64,000 nt of DNA. Origin: Pseudomonas sp. RIT-PI-r. GTDB lineage: Bacteria; Pseudomonadota; Gammaproteobacteria; Pseudomonadales; Pseudomonadaceae. The stretch covers positions 248,001 to 312,000 of the forward strand of contig NZ_LIGE01000036.1 in the NCBI RefSeq assembly GCF_001297015.1. The letters are read 5' to 3'. Under the pieces are notes generated by a model. It was not told the DNA's origin. It did no database searches and worked only from the letters and a program-made list of their open reading frames with translations. A program made the position numbers and the translations under genes. Shown piece after piece: positions 26,221 through 33,875 of the stretch (position 1 is its first letter; the number at the start of each line of letters is the position of its first letter).

Positions 26221-28541
26221 CAGGCGCCTGCCTTCTGCCAGCCCTGCAACTGATAGCGCACCGGCAGATTGCGAATCCGCTGGCCGGTGGCCGCGAAAAT
26301 CGCGTTACACAGCGCCGGCGCAATCGGCGGCACGCCCGGCTCGCCGACGCCGCCCAACGGCACGTCGCCCTGTGGTGTCACCAGATGCACCGCGACTTCC
26401 TTCGGTGCCAGCGACATGCGCGCCACTTCGTACATGTGGAAGTTGTCCTGCTGGACCTTGCCGTCCTTGAAGCTGATTTCACCCAGCACCGCATTACCGA
26501 GGCCCATCACACAAGCGCCCTCGAACTGCGAGCGAATGCGCTCAGGGTTGATCTGCGGCCCGCAATCCACGGCAATATCAGCCTTGTGCACGATCAACGA
26601 ACCGTCGTCCTTGACTTCGACTTCAATCACCGCCGCCACGTAGGTGACGAAGCTGTAATGCACAGCGAGGCCCAGACCACGGCCCTTGGGCAGTTTGCGT
26701 CCCCAACCGGCAGCCTTCGCAGCCGTTTCCAGCACGGTGCGCATGCGTCCGGTATCGATCGGATAACGCTCGGGAGATTCGCCGTAGTTCCACTCCTCGC
26801 TCAGCGTGCGCGGGTCAATCTGCCGATCAGGGCCGAGCAGCTTGATCTGGTACTTGAGCGGATCCTCGCCGGCCTTGTGCGCCAGTTCATCGACAAAACT
26901 CTGGATGGCGAAACCGTGGGGAATGTTCGACACCGAGCGATACCATCCGACCCGCGTATGCACAGTCGCTTCGGGGTTTTCCAGACGCACATTGGGAATC
27001 GCGTAAGCCATGTTGGTAAAACCCATGCCCAGCTCGAAAGCTGCTTCATGGTTCATGCCCGGCGCGAACAGCGCGGTGATGCTCGGCGCGACGGTGCGAT
27101 GCAACCAGCCGGACGGCATGCCGTCCTTGCCGACGCCGGCCTTGAGGTATTCGGCGGACACGGTATGGAAATACGAGTTGTGGATGTCATCTTCACGGGT
27201 CCACTGCACGCGCACGGCTTTGCCGGGAAACTCTTTGGCGAGAATCGCTGCTTCAACGACAAAGTCCGGTTTCGACTTGCGACCGAAACCACCGCCAAGC
27301 AAGGTGACATTGAACGTGACGTTATCGAACGGCAGCCCAAGACGCTCGGCAATGCGCTCACGGGTGACTTGCGGCGCCTGACTCGGCGCCCACGCCTCGC
27401 AAACCCCGTCCTTGTAACGGGCGATAGCGACCATCGGTTCCATCGGCGCCTGCGCCAGATGCGGAAGATAGTAAGACGCTTCAAGGGTGCTGGCCGCGCC
27501 ACTCAACGCCTTGTCGATATCGCCAGTGTTGCGCACCACTTTGCCGGGTTTCAGCGCGGCGGCTTCCAGCTCCTTGCGATAGGCAATCGAGTCGTAACTA
27601 GCATTCGGGCCATCGTCCCACTCGATTTTCAGCGCTTCGCGGCCCTTGATCGCGGCCCAGGTATTGCTGGCCACGACGGCCACGCCGCCCAACGGCTGAA
27701 ATTCCGAAGGCAGTGGGCGACCTTCAATCTGAATCACTTTGAGCACGCCGGGGACTTTCAGCGCGGCGCTGTCATCCAGCGATTTGACCTTGCCGCCGTA
27801 AACTGCCGGGCGCGCGATGGTCGCGTACAGCATGCCGTCGAAATGCACGTCGGCGCCGTACACCGCACGACCGTTGACGATGTCGTCGCCATCGATGGCT
27901 TTGGTGCCTTCCTTGCCGATGTAGCGGAATTCCGATGGCTGCTTGAGGCGCAGACTGTCACGCGCGGGCACCGCCAATGCACTGGCGGCAGCGGCCAGTT
28001 CGCCATAACCCAGTTCACGACCGGACGGTTTATGGATGACTTTATGCAACTGCGCATGACATTCACCGACCGGTACTTTCCACTGCGCAGCCGCCGCTTG
28101 CTCGAGCATTGTACGGGCCGCAGCGCCGCAACGACGCATCGGCTCATACCAGTGGCGCATGCTGCGCGAACCATCGGTGTCCTGATTGCCGAAACGTACT
28201 TCATCGCCCGGCGCCTGCTGCACTTTGACGTGCGCCCAATCGGCGTCCAGTTCATCGGCAACGACCATGGTCAGACTGGTGCGTACGCCCTGGCCCATCT
28301 CCGAGCGGTTGCACACCACCGTCACCGTGCCGTCAGCGGCAATGCTGACATAGACTTTCGGATCATCGATCCAGCCGTTGGGCATGCCGTCGGCGCCGAA
28401 TTTCTTTTCCTTCTCGTCGGCCAACGCGTCCTGCCAGCCCCAACTCGCCGCCAGCACCAGCGCACCGGTGGCGCCGACGCCTTTGAGAAAACCCCGGCGG
28501 CTGAGATTGCTCAGGGCGAAATCATTCGGCAGACGGCTCAT
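26220..28541 (-). CDS. Molybdenum hydroxylase large subunit (isoquinoline 1-oxidoreductase beta-like)
   Basis: A 773-residue molybdopterin-binding subunit of the xanthine oxidase family. A Tat signal is visible at the start (SRRGFLKG, then a hydrophobic run to ADEKEK), so the enzyme is probably periplasmic or membrane-bound. The conserved active-site Glu is in GGVGEPGVPP. I chose the ATG at 28541 with AAGGAGG 8 nt upstream; the open frame extends to 28838 but overlaps the small subunit. There is no FAD subunit, as in IorAB-type enzymes that pass electrons to cytochromes or a membrane acceptor. Substrate unknown: aldehydes or N-heterocycles are both possible. Confidence 0.88.
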   Translation of the reverse strand: MSRLPNDFALSNLSRRGFLKGVGATGALVLAASWGWQDALADEKEKKFGADGMPNGWIDDPKVYVSIAADGTVTVVCNRSEMGQGVRTSLTMVVADELDADWAHVKVQQAPGDEVRFGNQDTDGSRSMRHWYEPMRRCGAAARTMLEQAAAAQWKVPVGECHAQLHKVIHKPSGRELGYGELAAAASALAVPARDSLRLKQPSEFRYIGKEGTKAIDGDDIVNGRAVYGADVHFDGMLYATIARPAVYGGKVKSLDDSAALKVPGVLKVIQIEGRPLPSEFQPLGGVAVVASNTWAAIKGREALKIEWDDGPNASYDSIAYRKELEAAALKPGKVVRNTGDIDKALSGAASTLEASYYLPHLAQAPMEPMVAIARYKDGVCEAWAPSQAPQVTRERIAERLGLPFDNVTFNVTLLGGGFGRKSKPDFVVEAAILAKEFPGKAVRVQWTREDDIHNSYFHTVSAEYLKAGVGKDGMPSGWLHRTVAPSITALFAPGMNHEAAFELGMGFTNMAYAIPNVRLENPEATVHTRVGWYRSVSNIPHGFAIQSFVDELAHKAGEDPLKYQIKLLGPDRQIDPRTLSEEWNYGESPERYPIDTGRMRTVLETAAKAAGWGRKLPKGRGLGLAVHYSFVTYVAAVIEVEVKDDGSLIVHKADIAVDCGPQINPERIRSQFEGACVMGLGNAVLGEISFKDGKVQQDNFHMYEVARMSLAPKEVAVHLVTPQGDVPLGGVGEPGVPPIAPALCNAIFAATGQRIRNLPVRYQLQGWQKAGA

Positions 28542-29008
28542 GCTTTTGCCTCCTTCAAATGCGTGGACGCCTGACGGATAGCGGTTTTGATCCGGTTGTA
28601 GGTGCCGCAGCGGCAAATGTTGCCGACCATCGCTTCTTCGATCTGCTCGTCGCTTGGGTTCGGATGGGTCTTGAGCAACGCGGTGGCCGACATGATCTGC
28701 CCACCCTGACAGAAACCGCACTGCGCGACGGCTGTGTCGAGCCAGGCTTGCTGGACGATCTGCCCGACCGGGTCGGCATGCAGGTTGTCGATGGTGGTGA
28801 CGTTCTGGCCGATCACCGAGCCGATCGGGGTGATGCAACTGCGCGCCGGCAAACCGTCAATGTGGATGGTACACGCGCCACACAGGCCCATGCCGCAGCC
28901 GAATTTGGTGCCGTTGTAACCGGCAACGTCGCGGATAGCCCAGAGCAGCGGCATGTCTTCCGTGACATCGAGGGGATGGTCTTGACCGTTGAGTTTCAGG
29001 GTAATCAT
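28538..29008 (-). CDS. (2Fe-2S) small subunit of the molybdenum hydroxylase
   Basis: A 156-residue subunit with two [2Fe-2S] clusters: a plant-ferredoxin type (GCGMGLCGAC, then a distant Cys) and an all-helical C-x2-C, C-x-C type (CGFCQGGQ and CRCGTY). It transfers electrons from the Mo site. The ATG at 29008 (MITLKLNG) is chosen over a GTG two codons upstream; the ribosome site is weak in both cases. Its stop overlaps the large-subunit ATG as ATGA. Confidence 0.9.
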   Translation of the reverse strand: MITLKLNGQDHPLDVTEDMPLLWAIRDVAGYNGTKFGCGMGLCGACTIHIDGLPARSCITPIGSVIGQNVTTIDNLHADPVGQIVQQAWLDTAVAQCGFCQGGQIMSATALLKTHPNPSDEQIEEAMVGNICRCGTYNRIKTAIRQASTHLKEAKA

Positions 29009-29192
29009 GGGCACGCCCGCATATTTATGATGGTTATGGGGTCGAGCAATCTGCCGCCGTTTAATCGGCGGTGGTTCACGCAGATCGACTCAGGCTAATC
29101 AGGCTCTCTTGTGCCGACGCGAACGTCTGCACCGGGCCTTTGGTGGAGCAAATGACGGTTATCGTTAGCTCGCTAAGTTAACCCAGCGTTAA

Positions 29193-29230
29193 CAAAAAAG
29201 CCCTGCACTTTTTCATCAATGCAGGGCTTT
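29193..29230 (-). terminator. Terminator after murB
   Basis: AGCCCTGCA ... TGCAGGGCT with a T6 run on the minus strand, 25 nt beyond the murB stop. The rest of the gap to the molybdenum hydroxylase genes (29009-29192) holds no recognised feature beyond their presumed promoter. Confidence 0.85.
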
Positions 29231-29254
29231 GGATGGCGTCTGGAAAGCGTAGCC

Positions 29255-30274
29255 TCAATACCGATTGGGCTCCATTTCCAGTTCAACATTGAAACGTTCT
29301 GCAATGTCTTTCTGAATGCGTTGCGCCAGATCGAACAATTGCAGACCGGTCGCCGTGCCATAGTTGACCAGCACCAGCGCCTGCAATTTATGCACGCCAG
29401 CATCGGCTTCGCGGAAACCCTTCCAGCCAGCGCGCTCGATCAGCCAACCCGCCGCAAGCTTCATCTGCCCGTCCGGTTGTGCGTAAGCCACCACATCCGG
29501 GTGCTGCGCTTTGATCTGCGCGACAGTGGCCGCCGACACCAGCGGATTCTTGAAGAAACTGCCGGCATTGCCGAGCACCGCCGGATCCGGCAGTTTTTCA
29601 CTGCGGATGCTGCAGATGGCGCGGCTGACGTCAGACGGCGTCGGTTGCTCGATGCCCTGCTCGCTCAGGCGCTGACGCACCGGGCCATATTCCAGATGCA
29701 GATGCGCGACGCGATTGAGCATGAAGCGCACCCGCAGAATCAGCCAACGCCCCGGTTGCTGTTTGAACAGGCTGTCGCGGTAGGCGAAGTTGCATTCCTC
29801 CAGGGTGAAATCACGTAGCTCGCCAGTCTGGCGATCCAGCGCCGTGAGCCCGGCAAACACATCCTTGATCTCGACGCCGTAAGCGCCGATGTTCTGCATC
29901 GGCGCAGCGCCGACGGTGCCCGGGATCAGGCTGAGGTTTTCCAGGCCGGAAAAACCCAGCGCCAGCGTGTGCTGAACAAACGGATGCCACGGCTCGCCGG
30001 CTTCAGCTTCGATCACCACACGGTTGCCGTCATCACTGATCACGCGAATACCCCGCGTTGCCATGCGCAAGACCAGCGCCGGGATATCTGCGGTCAGCAG
30101 CAAGTTGCTGCCACCGCCGATCACCAGTAATGGCACGTCGTGCGCGGTGGCATACGCCAGCGCTTCACGGACATCGGCATCGCTGTGAGCTTCGGCGAAC
30201 AGTTGCGCGCGGACATCGACGCCGAAACTGTTGAACGGTTTCAGGGAAACCTGCGGTTGCACCTGCAAACTCAT
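29255..30274 (-). CDS. murB: UDP-N-acetylenolpyruvoylglucosamine reductase
   Basis: A 339-residue FAD enzyme of the E. coli (type I) class that makes UDP-MurNAc for peptidoglycan. FAD-binding segment GGGSNLLL, IPGTVGAAPMQNIGAYG, and the catalytic Ser in NAGSFFKNP. It is the last gene of the leftward exbB-lpxK operon, with its ATG overlapping the PTPase stop by 4 nt. Confidence 0.95.
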   Translation of the reverse strand: MSLQVQPQVSLKPFNSFGVDVRAQLFAEAHSDADVREALAYATAHDVPLLVIGGGSNLLLTADIPALVLRMATRGIRVISDDGNRVVIEAEAGEPWHPFVQHTLALGFSGLENLSLIPGTVGAAPMQNIGAYGVEIKDVFAGLTALDRQTGELRDFTLEECNFAYRDSLFKQQPGRWLILRVRFMLNRVAHLHLEYGPVRQRLSEQGIEQPTPSDVSRAICSIRSEKLPDPAVLGNAGSFFKNPLVSAATVAQIKAQHPDVVAYAQPDGQMKLAAGWLIERAGWKGFREADAGVHKLQALVLVNYGTATGLQLFDLAQRIQKDIAERFNVELEMEPNRY

Positions 30275-30735
30275 AACCGGCCCTTCACTTCGATCAACAA
30301 TTGGTCACACGCCGCTTCAATCAGATCCAGCACCTGCTCGAAACCCTGATCGCCGTCGTAATACGGGTCCGGCACTTCATCGACCAACCCGGCATAGCGG
30401 CGCAGGAACAGATCCAGCTCGGCTTTGCCGGTGGACGGTTGCAGGGCTTTGAGGTTGCGCAGGTTGCTGTTGTCCATGGCCAGAATCAGGTCGTAACTGG
30501 CGAAATCAGCACGGCTGACCTGCTGCGCACGTTGCGCCGACAGGTCATAACCGCGCACCTTGGCGGCGGCCTGGCTGCGTTTGTCCGGCGGGTTGCCGAC
30601 GTGCCAGTCACCGGTACCGGCGGAGGCCACTTCGACCTGATCCGCCAGCCCGGCTTCACGCAATTTATAGCGCAACACACCCTCGGCCGTGGGCGAACGG
30701 CAAATGTTGCCCAGGCACACAAACAGAACGCGCAT
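30271..30735 (-). CDS. Low-molecular-weight protein tyrosine phosphatase
   Basis: A 154-residue LMW-PTP. The P-loop C-x5-R-S is CLGNICRS (Cys7, Arg13) and the general acid is in the DPYYDG loop. It dephosphorylates tyrosine, and in envelope clusters often acts on tyrosine kinases or sugar transferases; no such kinase is visible here. It overlaps kdsB by 1 nt and murB by 4 nt. Confidence 0.9.
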   Translation of the reverse strand: MRVLFVCLGNICRSPTAEGVLRYKLREAGLADQVEVASAGTGDWHVGNPPDKRSQAAAKVRGYDLSAQRAQQVSRADFASYDLILAMDNSNLRNLKALQPSTGKAELDLFLRRYAGLVDEVPDPYYDGDQGFEQVLDLIEAACDQLLIEVKGRL

Positions 30736-31499
30736 CAGGCCCCCAGCAGGCGACGAACGCGCTCGAGGTCTTCAACGGTGTCGACGCCGGTTGGCGGCGC
30801 AATCAGCGCGTCGGCGACGTGAATCCGCACGCCGTGCCACAGGGCACGCAATTGCTCGAGGGATTCAGTGTTTTCCAGCCAGCACGGGCCCCAGATCACG
30901 AAATCCTGGAGGAAACCGGCACGATAGGCGTAGATGCCGATGTGGCGGCGGTACGGCACGCCTTCCGGCAATTGCTCGCGGCTTTTGGCGAACGCGTCGC
31001 GCGCCCATGGCAACGTCGCACGGCTGAAGGTCAGCGCCAGACCGTTGATGTCGCTGACGACCTTGACCACGTTCGGGTTGAACAGGGTGTCGACGTCCTC
31101 GATCGGCTCGGCCAGCGTGGCCATGCGCGCTTCGGTGTGGGCAGCGAGGTTGGCAGCGACCTGATCGATCACGCTTGGCGGAATCAGCGGCTCGTCACCC
31201 TGCACGTTGACCACGATCGCGTCGGGCTCAAGACCCAGTTTCGCTGCGACTTCGGCCAGACGATCAGTGCCGGAATTGTGATCTTCACGGGTCAGCACCA
31301 CTTCGGCGCCAAAGCCTTTGCAGGCCTCGACGATGCGCGCATCGTCAGTGGCAACGACCACTCGGGTCGCGCTGCTTTTGCTCGCCTGTTCCCAGACGTG
31401 CTGGATCATCGGCTTGCCGGCGATGTCCAGCAGCGGCTTGCCCGGCAGGCGGGTCGAGGCATAACGCGACGGGATGACAACGGTGAAGGCGGTGGTCAT
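30735..31499 (-). CDS. kdsB: 3-deoxy-manno-octulosonate cytidylyltransferase
   Basis: A 254-residue CMP-Kdo synthetase for lipopolysaccharide inner core. It has the start IPSRYASTRLPGKPLLDIAG, VVVATDD, and NVQGDEPLI. It is flanked by a Trm112-like gene (4-nt overlap) and the PTPase gene (1-nt overlap). Confidence 0.95.
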   Translation of the reverse strand: MTTAFTVVIPSRYASTRLPGKPLLDIAGKPMIQHVWEQASKSSATRVVVATDDARIVEACKGFGAEVVLTREDHNSGTDRLAEVAAKLGLEPDAIVVNVQGDEPLIPPSVIDQVAANLAAHTEARMATLAEPIEDVDTLFNPNVVKVVSDINGLALTFSRATLPWARDAFAKSREQLPEGVPYRRHIGIYAYRAGFLQDFVIWGPCWLENTESLEQLRALWHGVRIHVADALIAPPTGVDTVEDLERVRRLLGA

Positions 31500-31681
31500 T
31501 TATCCAGACGCTCGTCGGTGGTCAGGGTGCGGGCTTCGCTTTCGAGCATCACCGGGATGCCGTCGCGGATCGGGTAAGCCAGGCCGGCGCCCTTGCTGAT
31601 CAGCTCGGTCTTGTCGGCACTGAGCTTGAGCGGGCCTTTGCAGATCGGGCACGCGAGGATGTCGAGCAATTTGGTGTCCAT
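31496..31681 (-). CDS. Trm112-like zinc-ribbon protein (YcaR type)
   Basis: A 61-residue protein with CPICKGPL near the N-terminus and GLAYPIRDGIPVML. It matches the YcaR/UPF0434 family found between lpxK and kdsB across gammaproteobacteria. The partner is unknown; Trm112 proteins activate methyltransferases in other groups. Confidence 0.9.
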   Translation of the reverse strand: MDTKLLDILACPICKGPLKLSADKTELISKGAGLAYPIRDGIPVMLESEARTLTTDERLDK

Positions 31682-31703
31682 GAACTTTCCCTGGATAAAA
31701 GAA

Positions 31704-32714
31704 TTAAGGCAAAAGCCGATCGGGTAACAGGCGCATCAGCTGTGTGTCGAACCAGGCCACGAAGGCCGGCGACGGCACGGCATCGACCGCCAGATACCAC
31801 CAGTCGGCAACAGCGAAGGCACGGCACTTCACCGCGTCCTTTTCGGTCATCACCAACGGCAATGACGGTGTGAAATTCAAGGCCTGCACGCTGTATTCGG
31901 CGTGATCGGCAAACGCGTGCGGGACTGCTCGCCAGTCTAGCGCTTCGAGGGTATTGAAGAAACGCTGCGGATTGCCGATCCCGGCGACCGCGTGCACGCT
32001 CTGGCCGGGCGCAAAGTGTTCGAGCGGCTTGCGCTCGCCGCTGCGCAGGTTGACCAGCGCCGTCGGCTGCAGATGGAAGGCAAATCCGTCGTCGCGATCT
32101 GCAGTGGCGCCGTTGAACAGCACGCCGTCGACGCTTTGCAGACGTTCGATCGGTTCACGCAGCGGGCCTGCCGGCAAGCAGCGTTTATTGCCGAGACCAC
32201 GGGCGGCATCGATCAGCACCAGCTCCAGATCCCGCGCCAAACGATAATGCTGCATGCCGTCATCGGAGAGGATCAGATCCAGCGGTTCACTGGCGAGCAA
32301 GGCTTTGACCGCAGCGCTGCGATCCGGGTCGATCATCAGCGGCACGCCGGTGCGCTGGACGATCAGCAATGGCTCGTCGCCAGCGACGTCAGCAGTTTGA
32401 TCGGCCTCGACGCGCCACGGCAGTTGCGGCGGCTTGGCGCCATAACCACGGCTGACCACGCCAACGCGCAAACCACCGCGCCGGCAATGCTCGATCAGCC
32501 AGAGAATCATCGGTGTCTTGCCGGTGCCGCCAACGGTGATGTTACCTACCACAATCAACGGCACGGGTGGCTGGTAGATCTCGCCTACACCGTCGAGAAA
32601 GCGCTGGCGTTTACCCACCACCACACGGCGATACAACATTTCCAGCGGCCGCAGCAGCGTCAGGGCCGGGTGCCCCTGGTACCACGCAGCGAGCAAACGA
32701 TCGGACAGGCTCAT
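31704..32714 (-). CDS. lpxK: Tetraacyldisaccharide 4'-kinase
   Basis: A 336-residue inner-membrane lipid A kinase. The P-loop VGGTGKTP follows a short N-terminal amphipathic/hydrophobic region, and LSDDGMQHYRL is the family Asp-rich motif. It phosphorylates the lipid A precursor. Unlike E. coli, no msbA flippase gene sits upstream; exbD overlaps it by 1 nt instead. Confidence 0.94.
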   Translation of the reverse strand: MSLSDRLLAAWYQGHPALTLLRPLEMLYRRVVVGKRQRFLDGVGEIYQPPVPLIVVGNITVGGTGKTPMILWLIEHCRRGGLRVGVVSRGYGAKPPQLPWRVEADQTADVAGDEPLLIVQRTGVPLMIDPDRSAAVKALLASEPLDLILSDDGMQHYRLARDLELVLIDAARGLGNKRCLPAGPLREPIERLQSVDGVLFNGATADRDDGFAFHLQPTALVNLRSGERKPLEHFAPGQSVHAVAGIGNPQRFFNTLEALDWRAVPHAFADHAEYSVQALNFTPSLPLVMTEKDAVKCRAFAVADWWYLAVDAVPSPAFVAWFDTQLMRLLPDRLLP

Positions 32715-33142
32715 CAGGATTTCGGCGCAGCCTCAACCGTGGTCATGCGCAGATGGCTGAAACCGAGCTTGCCGGCGGCGTCCATGACGGTGATCACTGA
32801 TTGATGCTGAGTCTTGCCGTCGGCACTGATCGACAACGGCATGTTGGTGTCACCGTTGGATTCTTTCTGCATGGCTTCCATCAACGTCGCCAGATCGTTT
32901 TTCGGCAAAATCTTGTTGTTCACCGAAAACACGCCTTCGGCGCTGATGGCGACATCCAGTTGCTTGAGCTGCTGGTCTTCGGCCGGCGAGCCGCTGACCG
33001 CTTCCGGCAGATCGACGCGCAACTGGGTTTCACGGGTAAACGTGGTGGTCACGACGAAAAACAGCAGCAGAATGAACACCACGTCGATCAGCGACGCGAG
33101 GTTGATATCGATGGTTTCCCGAGGCTTGCGACGGAATTTCAC
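32714..33142 (-). CDS. exbD: ExbD/TolR-family transport energiser
   Basis: A 142-residue protein with one N-terminal transmembrane helix carrying the essential Asp (NLASLIDVVFILLLFFVV) and a periplasmic domain. Together with the ExbB-like protein it forms a proton-driven motor. GTG start at 33142, overlapping the exbB stop by 4 nt. Which partner TonB- or Tol-like protein it serves is not shown. Confidence 0.9.
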   Translation of the reverse strand: MKFRRKPRETIDINLASLIDVVFILLLFFVVTTTFTRETQLRVDLPEAVSGSPAEDQQLKQLDVAISAEGVFSVNNKILPKNDLATLMEAMQKESNGDTNMPLSISADGKTQHQSVITVMDAAGKLGFSHLRMTTVEAAPKS

Positions 33143-33774
33143 GCGCGGCCCTCGGCCAGATCGACGTCACGGTCGCCCTGCACCACTTCAACCAGCTTGA
33201 TCGCTTCCTGTTCCATGCCCACCACCAGCTCATCGATACGGCGTTGCAGGAACCGGTGGAAGAACACCGCCGGAATACCGACCATCAGGCCTGCCGCAGT
33301 GGTGATCAGCGCTTTGGAAATACCACCGGCCAATACCGAAGCGTTGGTGGTCATGCCTGAGCCAGTGAATGCGCTGAAGATATCGATCATGCCCAGCACC
33401 GTACCCAGCAGGCCGAGCAACGGCGACATCGCGGCGATGGTGCCCAGCGCATTGACGTAGCGTTCAAGCTCGTGGATGACGCGGGCGGCGGCCTCTTCAA
33501 TGCACTCTTTCATGATCTCGCGACCATGCTTGGAGTTGGCCAGACCGGCGGCGAGGATTTCCCCCAGCGGCGAATTGGCGCGCAATTCCTTGAGTTTTTC
33601 TTTATTGAGCTGCTTGTCCTTGATCCAGACCCAGACCTGACCCAGCAGATGCTCGGGGGTGACGCGACTGGCGCGCAGGGTCCACAGACGCTCGGCGACG
33701 ATCGCCATGGCCGCGATGGAACTCAAAATGATCGGCAACATCATCCAGCCGCCGGATTTGACCAATTCCCACAC
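33139..33774 (-). CDS. exbB: ExbB/TolQ/MotA-family proton channel
   Basis: A 211-residue MotA/TolQ/ExbB protein with three membrane segments (about 7-27, 106-128 and 150-170). I chose the GTG at 33774 (starting WELVKSGGWMM), with GAGGGGA 8 nt upstream. The frame is open for another 126 codons, but that stretch has no membrane or coding character. It is probably the first gene of the leftward exbB-exbD-lpxK-trm112-kdsB-PTPase-murB operon. Confidence 0.9.
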   Translation of the reverse strand: MWELVKSGGWMMLPIILSSIAAMAIVAERLWTLRASRVTPEHLLGQVWVWIKDKQLNKEKLKELRANSPLGEILAAGLANSKHGREIMKECIEEAAARVIHELERYVNALGTIAAMSPLLGLLGTVLGMIDIFSAFTGSGMTTNASVLAGGISKALITTAAGLMVGIPAVFFHRFLQRRIDELVVGMEQEAIKLVEVVQGDRDVDLAEGRA

Positions 33775-33875
33775 AGTGACAGTCCCCTCGAAAAAGTGCG
33801 CCACTTTACCATACCGGTCAGCGATTAAGACCCGCCGCCCCGACGACCGTAATGTCGAGTTCGCCTGCGCCCCGA

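Noticed and set aside
26385..28574. 729-codon open frame antisense to the molybdenum hydroxylase large subunit
   Set aside because: It mirrors a real conserved gene in a GC-rich genome. The product is His/Arg/Val-rich with no motif.
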